Source: Streptomyces sp. NBC_00285
Lineage (GTDB): Bacteria > Actinomycetota > Actinomycetes > Streptomycetales > Streptomycetaceae
Direction of reading: 5' to 3'
Length of the DNA stretch: 64,000 nt
NCBI RefSeq assembly: GCF_036174265.1
Contig: NZ_CP108055.1
Coordinates: 6,758,001-6,822,000 of the forward strand
The notes under the pieces are model-generated. The model was given only the letters and a program-made list of their open reading frames with translations. It was not told the DNA's origin and ran no database searches. Below are positions 1 through 7,849 of the stretch, piece by piece (the stretch's first letter is position 1; each line of letters begins with the position of its first letter). The position numbers and the translations under genes are program-made.

Positions 1-561
1 CAGGAGACGGAAGTCCCCGGTGTCCAGCGGGATGTCGACGTCGGTGGAGGAGCGCAGGACCCGGTAGTAGAGGTGGGCGGTGGCCCGCTTGAACGCGGTG
101 TCCTGCCTGGACCGCCGGCGCGCGTGCACGATCTCGGCACCCGCCCGCCAGGCGTCGACCAGCTCCAGGCTGACCTTCGGCGGGTCCTGGAGGTCGGTGT
201 CCATCACGATCACCGCGTCGCCCTGCGCGAGGTCGAGCCCGGCGGTGATGGCGATCTGGTGCCCGAAGTTGCGGGCGAAGTCGACGACCCGGACCCGTTC
301 GTCGTTCTTGGCGAGATCCCTGAGGATCGCCAGTGAGCCGTCGCCGGAGCCGTCGTTGACGTACAGCAGCTCGTAGTCGAACTCGGGGCGTTCGGCAAGG
401 GCCGCGGCCAGCGCGGTGTGGAACGCCTGGATGCCGTCTTCCTCGTCGTAGACGGGGAGGACGTACGAGACGAGGGATCGGCGGACGGGCTGCCGTTCCG
501 GCGGTGCCGGCTGCGCCGGGACGACATCGGGTATGCGTGGTCGAACGTCCTGCTGGGCCAT
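1..561 (-). CDS. family 2 glycosyltransferase, 3' part cut by window edge
   Basis: Only the first 187 codons lie in the window; the C-terminus is beyond position 1. After a Pro/Gln-rich leader of about 27 residues the fold begins with SYVLPVYDEE, followed by YVNDGSGDGS, FARNFGHQ and a DTDLQDPP acidic motif. This is the pattern of DPM1/GtrB/ArnC-like GT2 enzymes that load a sugar onto a polyprenyl phosphate. The usual C-terminal membrane helices cannot be seen here. The start is ATG 561, with TAGCTT six bases upstream (568-573), suggesting a leaderless mRNA. It is the last visible gene of the leftward glycopolymer set. Family is clear; the donor sugar is unknown. Confidence 0.88.
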   Translation of the reverse strand, partial: MAQQDVRPRIPDVVPAQPAPPERQPVRRSLVSYVLPVYDEEDGIQAFHTALAAALAERPEFDYELLYVNDGSGDGSLAILRDLAKNDERVRVVDFARNFGHQIAITAGLDLAQGDAVIVMDTDLQDPPKVSLELVDAWRAGAEIVHARRRSRQDTAFKRATAHLYYRVLRSSTDVDIPLDTGDFRLL

Positions 562-669
562 TGGGAGAAGCTATGGAAGGTCTGTGAACGTCCGTCGAAC
601 TGGCCGTGGCCGGGAGCCGTCCGCCCCCTTTCGCTTCCCTCCCACCTCTGCCTCCGGCCGGCCGGCGGG

Positions 670-1521
670 TCAGTCGTTCGGCGTGAACAGCAGGTTCCGC
701 GTCTTGGGCGGCCGGGGCGCGTACCAGGGGACGAGTGTGCCGTCGTGCTCGGTGATCCAGTGGCAGTCGTAGCCGAGGGAGTCGAACTCGGCGAGGAGGA
801 TCTGCATGTCCACGTCCCGCAGCGCTTCGAGCAGCACGGTCGGCCGGTCGCGCTTGAGGACCTGGCGGGCTCCCTCCAGGACCGACAGCTCGTGCCCCTC
901 GACGTCGATCTTCATGAGGTCCAGCTTGGTCTCGGCGAACACCTCGTCGAGGCACAGCAGACGGATCCGCTTGTGTTCGGCGTCGGCCGCGCCGCCTTCC
1001 AGGGTCGAGCCCGTGGACAGGAGGTTGCCCGCGAAGCGGACGCTGATCTCGGCCCAGCCGGCCGCGCTGGACACGCCCGCCTGGTGGAGTCTGATGTTCT
1101 GGGCGCCGTTCGACCGGACGTTCACCGACAGCCGGGCGTGGATCTGGTCCACGGGCTCGAAGGAGTGCACCTTCGCCTTCGGGTTGGCGAGGGCGGCGAT
1201 CATGGAGAAGTAGCCGACGTGCGCCCCGACGTCCGCGATCGTCGCGCTCGTCGCGCTCGTCGCGGCGAGCCGGGACCAGGTGGCGAGGCTGCCGGGCTCG
1301 TAGCCGAACCGGCCGTTCCACAGCGTGTCCAGGCCGACCGCGTCGTCATTCACGCAGAACATCAGAAAAGGCGGGCAGTAAGGGGAGTCGATCTCCACAT
1401 AGCCGCGATAAGGGAACTTCTTCCGGTGGATCCGGATGATGTCGCTGGTGGCCACCGGCCGGACCGATGGTGCGTGCGCCAGCATGCGGGCGTTGGATTC
1501 TTCGAGCTGGGTGATACGCAT
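670..1521 (-). CDS. FkbM-family SAM-dependent methyltransferase
   Basis: A 283-residue class I methyltransferase of the FkbM type, which O-methylates sugars or polyketides. The SAM-binding loop reads ADVGAHVGYFS, followed by HSFEPV and the characteristic MKIDVEGHE motif that binds the metal or substrate. The start is placed at ATG 1521 because TACGAT lies six bases upstream and TGTGAC 18 bases further, while an in-frame ATG at 1569 runs into the upstream gene's terminator. In a nonulosonate polymer locus it could add an O-methyl group to a glycan residue (inference). Family is secure, substrate is not. Confidence 0.88.
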   Translation of the reverse strand: MRITQLEESNARMLAHAPSVRPVATSDIIRIHRKKFPYRGYVEIDSPYCPPFLMFCVNDDAVGLDTLWNGRFGYEPGSLATWSRLAATSATSATIADVGAHVGYFSMIAALANPKAKVHSFEPVDQIHARLSVNVRSNGAQNIRLHQAGVSSAAGWAEISVRFAGNLLSTGSTLEGGAADAEHKRIRLLCLDEVFAETKLDLMKIDVEGHELSVLEGARQVLKRDRPTVLLEALRDVDMQILLAEFDSLGYDCHWITEHDGTLVPWYAPRPPKTRNLLFTPND

Positions 1522-1527
1522 TCCGCG

Positions 1528-1557
1528 ATCGTAGGGGCGCCCCGTGGGATTGTCACA
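1528..1557 (-). promoter_or_regulatory. promoter of the FkbM methyltransferase gene
   Basis: On the minus strand, TGTGAC (1557-1552) and TACGAT (1533-1528) are separated by 18 bases. The -10 hexamer ends six bases before ATG 1521, so the transcript would be leaderless. The upstream gene's terminator at 1573-1610 supports an independent promoter here. Confidence 0.5.
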
Positions 1558-1572
1558 GGTCCTGCACATATC

Positions 1573-1610
1573 GAAAAGGCCAGGTCAGTAGCTTATGACC
1601 TGGCCTTTTC
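1573..1610 (-). terminator. hairpin terminator after the polysialyltransferase-like gene
   Basis: Perfect 15-bp arms (GAAAAGGCCAGGTCA at 1573-1587 and its complement at 1596-1610) surround an 8-base loop. The arms end in A4 and T4 runs, so it could act on either strand. It follows the gene ending at 1657. Confidence 0.8.
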
Positions 1611-1656
1611 CGAAGGGGTCGCACACGGGATTCCCGTCGTTCACCCATTGTTTCGC

Positions 1657-3000
1657 TCAGCGTTTCACGGCCTTCTTCAAAGCCCGCGCCCTGCGCACCA
1701 TCCGGCGCGCGGTCGCGTTGTGGGGCAGGAAGCCCAGGCGCTTCGGGATGCCGCCGGGCAGACCGAGCGAGGTCAGGCGCTTCTTCCTGAAGTAGCGCCG
1801 GGTGCGCGGGCCGAGGTGCTTGGCGAGATAGCGTTCCGCGGCCGGGCGCAGTGATGGGTGGATCTGCGGCTGCAGAGTGAAACTCAGCGCTGCGACCAGG
1901 GCGTTGAGCGTGTCGGCCGGGACCGACTCCTCCCCCTTGCGGCCCTCCAGGTCCGGCAGTACCGCGTCGGCCAGCACCACCGGGACCCGGTTGCTGTTCT
2001 GGTAGGGCGTCAGCCGCTGCAGCAGCTGGTCGGTGCCGATGCGGGCGGCCGGCAGGTCGTAGAGCGCGGAGGCCGTGAACAGCGCGGTGGAGAAGCAGCC
2101 GACGACCAGCGCGGGCCGGGCCTCCTCGAACAGCACCTCGGCGAGCACGGGCGTGTCCAGGACGGTGAGGTCCACGCCGAGCGACTCGGCCTCGGCCTCC
2201 AGGGCGCGGCTGAAACGGGCCGGCGCGCTGGGGTGCGGCTTGAAGACGACCGAGCGGTGCCCCTTGGCCACCGCGCCCTTCAGCATCCGTACGTGCAGGT
2301 CCTCCTCCTCTTGTGGGGAGAGGATGTCCAGCGCGGAGAGGTACTGGCCGAGCAGCAGCGCCGCGTTGTCCGGCAGTGGCGGCAACTCCTCGACGGCCGC
2401 GGTGAGTTCACCCATCGCCTTCAGGAAGGCGGACGTCGGCACCACGACCGGCGGCACGTCGAACTCGGTCAGCAGCATCGGCGTGAGGCCCGCGATCAGG
2501 TCCAGGTGGAGCAGCCGCCGCACCCGCGTGCCGACCAGCGGGTCGAGCTTGTTGCGGGTGGGGCCGTAGCTCATCAGGCCGTCGGCGTAGACGTCGATGG
2601 GGGCGCCGGTGAACAGCTGGGCCACGGCGAGGGCGGGGGTGACCTGGATGGACTCCATGACCAGTTCGACACGGTCGTCGCCGAGTCCCCACAGCAGGCG
2701 CAGATAGCGCTCGAAGAGGGGGACGTCGTCCGGGCGGGGGGTCCAGGCGCCCGGGTGGAAGGGGCAGATGGCCTCGTTCCAGGACAGCACCGCGTCGAAG
2801 TGGTCGCGCAGCGGCGCGAAGCCCGGCATCTCGTCCAGCGGCGTCGAGGTCTCCGGTGTCGCCGTGTTGTTGAACACCAGCAGCACCCGGCGCTCGGCAT
2901 CCTCGAAGAGGTCGGAGTCGATCGCGGCGGCCAGCGTGACCGCGCCGTACAGCGTGGACGCGCAGAAGATCTGCGTGGTGTGAGGGGTACGGGGGGACAT
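1657..3000 (-). CDS. polysialyltransferase-family glycosyltransferase
   Basis: A 447-residue protein resembling the alpha-2,8-polysialyltransferase (POLYST) family, which extends nonulosonic acid chains from CMP donors. It begins with a Rossmann-like segment (QIFCASTLYGAVTLAA). It carries VVFKPHPSAP near the middle and a GCFSTALFTAS loop, both typical of GT-B enzymes using nucleotide-activated nonulosonates. The basic C-terminus is common in membrane-associated transferases. The start ATG at 3000 overlaps the stop of the upstream glycosyltransferase (TGATG), indicating translational coupling. Nearby neuA- and neuB-like genes support a role in building a Kdn- or sialate-like wall polymer. Linkage and acceptor cannot be told from the sequence. 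Confidence 0.72.
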   Translation of the reverse strand: MSPRTPHTTQIFCASTLYGAVTLAAAIDSDLFEDAERRVLLVFNNTATPETSTPLDEMPGFAPLRDHFDAVLSWNEAICPFHPGAWTPRPDDVPLFERYLRLLWGLGDDRVELVMESIQVTPALAVAQLFTGAPIDVYADGLMSYGPTRNKLDPLVGTRVRRLLHLDLIAGLTPMLLTEFDVPPVVVPTSAFLKAMGELTAAVEELPPLPDNAALLLGQYLSALDILSPQEEEDLHVRMLKGAVAKGHRSVVFKPHPSAPARFSRALEAEAESLGVDLTVLDTPVLAEVLFEEARPALVVGCFSTALFTASALYDLPAARIGTDQLLQRLTPYQNSNRVPVVLADAVLPDLEGRKGEESVPADTLNALVAALSFTLQPQIHPSLRPAAERYLAKHLGPRTRRYFRKKRLTSLGLPGGIPKRLGFLPHNATARRMVRRARALKKAVKR

Positions 3001-3986
3001 CACGCGGCCGCCTTGGTAGAGGTGACCCGCCGCCGCAGTCGCCGCAGTGCGGCGGAGCGACGCAGGTCCATGGTGTCGAGTACGTCCCCGAGCGCGTCCT
3101 GCGGCATCCGTTTGATGGCCGCCGCGCACATCGCCCGCAGCTGCCTGGCCACGGACGGCTCCCACTTGGACTCGTCGGAGAGATGGTGGGCCATGATCGC
3201 GCAGTAGGTGCGCACCGCCTTGGGCAGCAGCCGGTCGGCGTCCGGGTCCGCGGCCGTCTCCTCGATGACCTGGTCGAAGGCACGGATGAAGTCGAGCTGG
3301 CGGGCGTCACCGATCTGGGTGAGGGAGGAGGCCACCCCACGCCGGTAGAACACGCCCAGCAGGCTCACCACGGCGAACGACTCGGCCTCGCGGTGCAGTT
3401 TCCAGATCCACGGCCGGTCCTCGGCCGTGCGCAGCCCGTCGGTGAAGTGCAGCAGGCCCCTGTCGAGGAGACGGCGGTGGTAGGCGCCCGCCCACGCGTA
3501 CGCGTAGTCCACGGACGTCGAGCGGTCGGCGGGCAGGATCGACTCCCGCGGGTTCAGCACCTCGTTCCGCCGCCCGATCGGCACCCGGTGCACGGTGCGG
3601 GCGCGCGCGACGGTCTGCACATGGTCGGTGCGCACGAAGTCGCAACCCAACCCCTCGATGGCGGCGACCAGTTCCGTGAGATAGCCCGGCGCGAGCCAGT
3701 CGTCGCCGTCCAGGAACGTCAGGTACTCGCCCCGCGCCGCGTCCAGGCCGGTGTTGCGCGCGGTGGCGAGCCCTCCGTTCGTCTCGTGGTGGATGACCTG
3801 CACCTGGGCGACGTCCGAGAGCTCCTCGGCCGCACGGTCGAGAATCGCCGGAGTTTCGTCCTTTGATTTGTCGTTCACCAGCACGAACTCGAAATCTCGC
3901 CGCGCATTCAGGCGAAGACTCCGGAGGGTGTCCGGGGCGTATTGCTGCACGTTGTAGAACGGCACGATGACGGAGAGCTTGGGCAC
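3000..3986 (-). CDS. family 2 glycosyltransferase (GT-A)
   Basis: A 328-residue GT2 enzyme. It starts PKLSVIVPFYNVQQY, with VNDKSKDETP, NGGLATARNTG and the DXD-type LDGDDW metal/nucleotide-sugar motif, then an acceptor region with RTAEDRPWIWK. The reading frame continues upstream to an ATG at 4070 with a plausible GGGAAG site. Third-position GC collapses there, so GTG 3986 is preferred; it lies seven bases after TAGCGT. It is coupled to the downstream polysialyltransferase-like gene by a TGATG overlap. It likely transfers a sugar during synthesis of the surface polymer. Donor is unknown. Confidence 0.85.
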   Translation of the reverse strand: MPKLSVIVPFYNVQQYAPDTLRSLRLNARRDFEFVLVNDKSKDETPAILDRAAEELSDVAQVQVIHHETNGGLATARNTGLDAARGEYLTFLDGDDWLAPGYLTELVAAIEGLGCDFVRTDHVQTVARARTVHRVPIGRRNEVLNPRESILPADRSTSVDYAYAWAGAYHRRLLDRGLLHFTDGLRTAEDRPWIWKLHREAESFAVVSLLGVFYRRGVASSLTQIGDARQLDFIRAFDQVIEETAADPDADRLLPKAVRTYCAIMAHHLSDESKWEPSVARQLRAMCAAAIKRMPQDALGDVLDTMDLRRSAALRRLRRRVTSTKAAA

Positions 3987-3993
3987 CCGCAAA

Positions 3994-4177
3994 ACGCTAG
4001 AAGGCGGTCTGGCAGCGGAACTTTCCGGCAAAGAGACTGTGGGTGAACTCGGTGTGTCGGAACGGTGCATCCCGTGTACTTCCCGGTCTTCGGCGGGCCA
4101 GTTCGGCTCTCGGTGGGCTTTTGTTAACTTCTCGTTGATTCGCGGTTGGGCAGGACCTTGAAATTGGTTCCTAGCGT
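3994..4177. promoter_or_regulatory. divergent leaderless promoter pair
   Basis: Two TAGCGT hexamers face away from each other: 3999-3994 on the minus strand and 4172-4177 on the plus strand. Each is followed by exactly seven bases and then a GTG start codon (3986 minus, 4185 plus). The intervening stretch is relatively AT-rich and non-coding. No convincing -35 hexamer is seen for either. Confidence 0.55.
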
Positions 4178-4184
4178 CTTCGTC

Positions 4185-5528
4185 GTGCCGCCAAGTACAT
4201 CGAAGCCACTTCGAATCGCCGTCCTCGCGGACTCCGACACCCGCTGGAAATGGGGTGCGCTGACCGCCGACCGCATCGCCCCGGGTCCGTCCATGGAAGC
4301 CGGACCGCGAGGCGGGGCGCAAGTCGGTCTCGCGCTGGACGGATTCCTGCTGCGCGGCCGGGCCACGCCCACCGCACGCCAGCTCGAAGAGGTCGGGGTG
4401 CGCGCGGACTCCCTGCGGGAGGTCACCGCCGTCGAGTTCCTGCGCGCCATGGCCGAGACGTCGTACGACATCGTCGTCCTGGCCCTGGTCGGCGGCGGTG
4501 TGCAGGCGATGCTGCACGGGCTGAAGCGCGTGTGGGAGGGCCTCGAAAAGCGCCCCGTCGTCGTCACCGGCTACGTCGGCGTCGTCTACGAGAAGCTCGC
4601 CGACGGCCTCCTCCTGCGGCACGGAGCCGACCTCGTCCTCGCCAACTCCCGCCAGGACGCCGAGCGTTTCCGCGCGGTGTACGAGGGAGTGGGCGCGGAC
4701 GCCTCGTCCGTGACCGAGGTGGCGCTGCCGTTCCTCGGGGGCGCGGCGTACGAAGGCGAACACGACCCGTACACCGTGGTGTTCGCGGTCCAGCCCTCGG
4801 TGCCGGACAACCGCAGGGACCGGGTGTACCTGCTGCAGCGGCTCGTGGCCCACGCCCGGCTGCATCCCGAGCGCGAGGTGCTGCTGAAGCTGCGCTCCAG
4901 GCCCGGCGAACACACCACTCACATCGAGGAGTTGCCGTACCAGAAGCTGGTCCAGCGGCTCGACCCGCCGGCCAACTTCCGCCTGGTGTACGGAAACATG
5001 GGCGAGGTCCTCGACCGCACCGACCTGCTGGTCACGATCAGCTCCACGGCCGCGCTGGAGTCGCTGCACCGCCGTATCCCCACGGTCGTCCTGACCGATC
5101 TGGGCGTGCGGGAAGTCCTGGGCAACCACCACTTCGTGGGCTCCGGCTGCCTCGCCTCCTGGGACCAGCTCGACGAGGGGTACCGCCCGGTGCCCGACGA
5201 GGAGTGGGTGGGCCGGCAGGGCGTCGCCGTCGACGGCTCGTACGCGCAGGCCTTCGACGCAGCCCGCGAGCGCATCACCAAGCTGCTGGCCTCGCCCGAA
5301 CGGCCCCCGCTGACCCCGTACTACACGCCCACGACGGCCCCCGGCTACGTCCCTGGCATCCTCGCCCGCCACCACCTCGGCCCCGACGGCACGCCGTTGC
5401 CGGGCGCCCCCGCCCACGACAAGGAGCCGGGCCCGGTCCGCCAGATCGTCCGCCGCGCGGCACGCGGCGCCTACCGGCACGGGGTTCAGCGGGTGGCTCC
5501 GGTGATCCGGCGGATGGGGGAGCTGTGA
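4185..5528 (+). CDS. DUF6716-type putative glycosyltransferase
   Basis: A 447-residue protein of the actinobacterial DUF6716 family of putative glycosyltransferases found in nonulosonate loci. It opens with a Rossmann-like strand (LRIAVLADSDTRWKWG). It carries VVVTGYVGVVYEKLADG in the first half, and LLVTISSTAALESLHRRIP in the second, a GT-B type nucleotide-binding loop. The C-terminal 40 residues are basic. GTG 4185 is preferred over an upstream TTG because codon bias begins there and a -10 hexamer precedes it by seven bases. The neuA-HAD fusion gene follows 35 bp downstream on the same strand. Activity is inferred from family and context only. Confidence 0.7.
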   Translation: MPPSTSKPLRIAVLADSDTRWKWGALTADRIAPGPSMEAGPRGGAQVGLALDGFLLRGRATPTARQLEEVGVRADSLREVTAVEFLRAMAETSYDIVVLALVGGGVQAMLHGLKRVWEGLEKRPVVVTGYVGVVYEKLADGLLLRHGADLVLANSRQDAERFRAVYEGVGADASSVTEVALPFLGGAAYEGEHDPYTVVFAVQPSVPDNRRDRVYLLQRLVAHARLHPEREVLLKLRSRPGEHTTHIEELPYQKLVQRLDPPANFRLVYGNMGEVLDRTDLLVTISSTAALESLHRRIPTVVLTDLGVREVLGNHHFVGSGCLASWDQLDEGYRPVPDEEWVGRQGVAVDGSYAQAFDAARERITKLLASPERPPLTPYYTPTTAPGYVPGILARHHLGPDGTPLPGAPAHDKEPGPVRQIVRRAARGAYRHGVQRVAPVIRRMGEL

Positions 5529-5563
5529 CCACCTTCCAAGGCCCTTCCCAAGGAGCAGACCCG

Positions 5564-6829
5564 ATGTCCAACCCGCAGACGAGCCAAGGCCCTTCGGTGC
5601 GCCGGGTGCTCGCGGTGATTCCCGCGCGCGGCGGCTCCAAGGGCGTGCCCGCGAAGAACCTCGCTCCCGTCGGGGGAGTGCCGCTGGTGGCGCGGGCGGT
5701 GCGCGAGTGCCTGGCCACCCGGCTGGTGACAGACGTCCTGGTCTCCACCGACGACCAGGCGATCGCCGCCGCCGCCCGTGAGGCCGGCGCCGAGGTGGTG
5801 CTGCGGCCCGCCGCCATCGCCGGTGACACGGCGACCTCGGAGGCCGCCGTCCTGCACGCCATGGACGCCCACGAGGCCCTGCACGGCGCCGCCGTCGACG
5901 TGGTGGTGTTCGTGCAGTGCACGAGCCCGTTCATCGTCCGCGAGGACATCGACGGGGTCGCCGCCGCGATCGCCGAGAACGGCGCCGACACGGCCGTCAC
6001 CGTCGCCCCCTTCCACGGCTTCGTGTGGCGCGACGCGGACACCGAGGCCGACGCCGGCACGGTCACCGAGGCCGACGCGGCCACCGGCGGCGGCTACGGC
6101 GTCAACCACGACAAGTCCTACCGCCCCCGCCGCCAGGACCGCCCCCAGGACTTCCTGGAGACCGGCGCCGCCTACGCGATGGACGCACCGGGCTTCCGCA
6201 AGCACCGGCACCGCTTCTTCGGCCGCACCGAACTGGTCCGCACCGACCCCGCGCGCGTGCTGGAGATCGACGACCCGCACGACCTGGCCCGCGCCCGCGC
6301 CCTGGCCCCCCTGTTCGACGCGGACCGCGCAGGCTCACTGCCGACCGCCGACGACGTGGACGCGGTCGTACTGGACTTCGACGGCACCCAGACCGACGAC
6401 CGGGTGCTGATCGACGCCGATGGAAAGGAGTTCGTCTCCGTGCACCGCGGGGACGGCCTCGGCATCGCCGCCCTGCGCAAGAGCGGCCTGAAGATGCTGA
6501 CCCTCTCCACGGAGCAGAACCCGGTCGTCGCCGCCCGGGCCCGGAAACTCAAGATCCCGGTCCTGCACGGCATCGACCGGAAGGACCTCGCACTGAAGCA
6601 GTGGTGCGAGGAGCAGGGCATCGCGCCCGAGCGCGTGCTCTACGTCGGCAACGACGTCAACGACCTCCCGTGCTTCGCCCTCGTGGGCTGGCCCGTGGCG
6701 GTCGCGAGCGCCCACGACGTGGTACGCGGCGCCGCCCGTGCGGTCACCACCGTCCCCGGTGGCGACGGCGCGATCCGAGAGATCGCCAGCTGGATCCTCG
6801 GCCCCTCTCTCGACTCCCTCGACAGTTAA
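5564..6829 (+). CDS. neuA: bifunctional acylneuraminate cytidylyltransferase / HAD phosphatase
   Basis: A 421-residue fusion. Residues about 15-240 are a CMP-sialate/CMP-Kdo synthetase domain with the IPARGGSKG signature, the S-T-D-D segment and a VQCTSPF motif. Residues about 265-421 are a HAD phosphatase like KdsC, with DFDGT at 271-275, STEQNP (motif II) and GNDVNDLP (motif IV). The pair would dephosphorylate a nonulosonate-9-phosphate and activate it with CTP. The same fusion is known in vertebrate CMAS, where the HAD part is largely structural; here the catalytic Asps are present. The start ATG 5564 has AAGGAG eight bases upstream. It precedes neuB by 14 bp. Confidence 0.9.
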   Translation: MSNPQTSQGPSVRRVLAVIPARGGSKGVPAKNLAPVGGVPLVARAVRECLATRLVTDVLVSTDDQAIAAAAREAGAEVVLRPAAIAGDTATSEAAVLHAMDAHEALHGAAVDVVVFVQCTSPFIVREDIDGVAAAIAENGADTAVTVAPFHGFVWRDADTEADAGTVTEADAATGGGYGVNHDKSYRPRRQDRPQDFLETGAAYAMDAPGFRKHRHRFFGRTELVRTDPARVLEIDDPHDLARARALAPLFDADRAGSLPTADDVDAVVLDFDGTQTDDRVLIDADGKEFVSVHRGDGLGIAALRKSGLKMLTLSTEQNPVVAARARKLKIPVLHGIDRKDLALKQWCEEQGIAPERVLYVGNDVNDLPCFALVGWPVAVASAHDVVRGAARAVTTVPGGDGAIREIASWILGPSLDSLDS

Positions 6830-6843
6830 GGAACGTTCCCGCC

Positions 6844-7785
6844 ATGTCTGTTAACTCCCGCCTGCGCACCTTCGGCACCGAGCGCATCGCCGGTCCCGGC
6901 CAGCCCGTCTACATCTGCGGCGAGATCGGCATCAACCACAACGGCGAGCTGGAGAACGCCTTCAAGCTCATCGACGTGGCCGCCGAGGCCGGCTGCGACG
7001 CCGTGAAGTTCCAGAAGCGCACCCCCGAGATCTGCACCCCGCGCGACCAGTGGGACATCGAGCGCGACACCCCCTGGGGCCGGATGACGTACATCGACTA
7101 CCGCCACCGCGTGGAGTTCGGCGAGGACGAGTACCGCCAGATCGACGAGTACTGCAAGAGCCGGAACATCGCCTGGTTCGCCTCCCCGTGGGACACCGAG
7201 GCCGTCGCCTTCCTGGAGAAGTTCGACGTGCCCGCCCACAAGGTGGCCTCCGCCTCCCTCACCGACGACGAGCTCCTGCGCGCCCTGCGCGAGACGGGCC
7301 GCACGATCATCCTGTCCTCCGGCATGTCGACCCCGAAGCAGATCCGCCACGCGGTCGAGGTCCTCGGCTCGGAGAACATCCTGCTCTGCCACGCCACGTC
7401 GACCTACCCGGCCAAGGCCGAGGAGCTCAACCTGCGCGTCATCAACACCCTCCAGGACGAGTACCCGAACGTCCCGATCGGCTACTCCGGCCACGAGACC
7501 GGCCTGCAGACCACCCTCGCGGCGGTCGCCCTCGGCGCCACCTTCGTCGAGCGCCACATCACCCTGGACCGCGCCATGTGGGGCTCCGACCAGGCCGCGT
7601 CGGTGGAGCCGCAGGGCCTTCAGAGGCTCGTGAGGGACATCCGCACCATCGAGGCCTCCCTCGGCGACGGCGTCAAGAAGGTCTACGACTCCGAGCTCGG
7701 CCCCATGAAGAAGCTGCGCCGCGTCTCGGGCGTCGTCGCCGAGGCGGAGATCGCCGCCGCCGCGGGCGAGCCGGTCTCGGTCTGA
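6844..7785 (+). CDS. neuB: NeuB-type N-acetylneuraminate/Kdn synthase lacking a full SAF domain
   Basis: A 313-residue PEP-condensing synthase of the NeuB family. It keeps the CGEIGINHNG active-site strand (25-34), VKFQKRTPE, LSSGMSTP, HATSTYP, GYSGHE and VERHITLDRAMWGSDQ, which covers the whole TIM barrel. Typical NeuB proteins run to 340-360 residues and end in an antifreeze-like SAF domain. This one stops at the start of that domain, shortly after the LGPMKKLRRV segment. The stop is followed at once by a strong hairpin, so no missing exon is apparent. Together with the upstream fusion it would make and activate a nonulosonic acid. Sialic acid and Kdn cannot be told apart by sequence; Kdn is favoured from what I recall of the S. 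coelicolor teichulosonic acid locus. Confidence 0.9.
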   Translation: MSVNSRLRTFGTERIAGPGQPVYICGEIGINHNGELENAFKLIDVAAEAGCDAVKFQKRTPEICTPRDQWDIERDTPWGRMTYIDYRHRVEFGEDEYRQIDEYCKSRNIAWFASPWDTEAVAFLEKFDVPAHKVASASLTDDELLRALRETGRTIILSSGMSTPKQIRHAVEVLGSENILLCHATSTYPAKAEELNLRVINTLQDEYPNVPIGYSGHETGLQTTLAAVALGATFVERHITLDRAMWGSDQAASVEPQGLQRLVRDIRTIEASLGDGVKKVYDSELGPMKKLRRVSGVVAEAEIAAAAGEPVSV

Positions 7786-7795
7786 CCCACCAGGT

Positions 7796-7832
7796 ACCGG
7801 GTCCCCGGCGGCTGTCCGCCCGGGGACCCGGT
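7796..7832 (+). terminator. hairpin after neuB
   Basis: Arms ACCGGGTCCCCGG (7796-7808) and its exact complement (7820-7832) surround an 11-base loop. There is no U-tract. The next gene starts only 17 bp later, so this may attenuate transcription rather than fully terminate it. Confidence 0.7.
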
Positions 7833-7849
7833 GTTCGTCACCCGCGCCC

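Noticed and set aside
4002..4070. ATG 4070 as start of the GT2 gene
   Set aside because: It has a fair ribosome site, but codons between it and GTG 3986 have no Streptomyces third-position bias and a -10 hexamer lies between.
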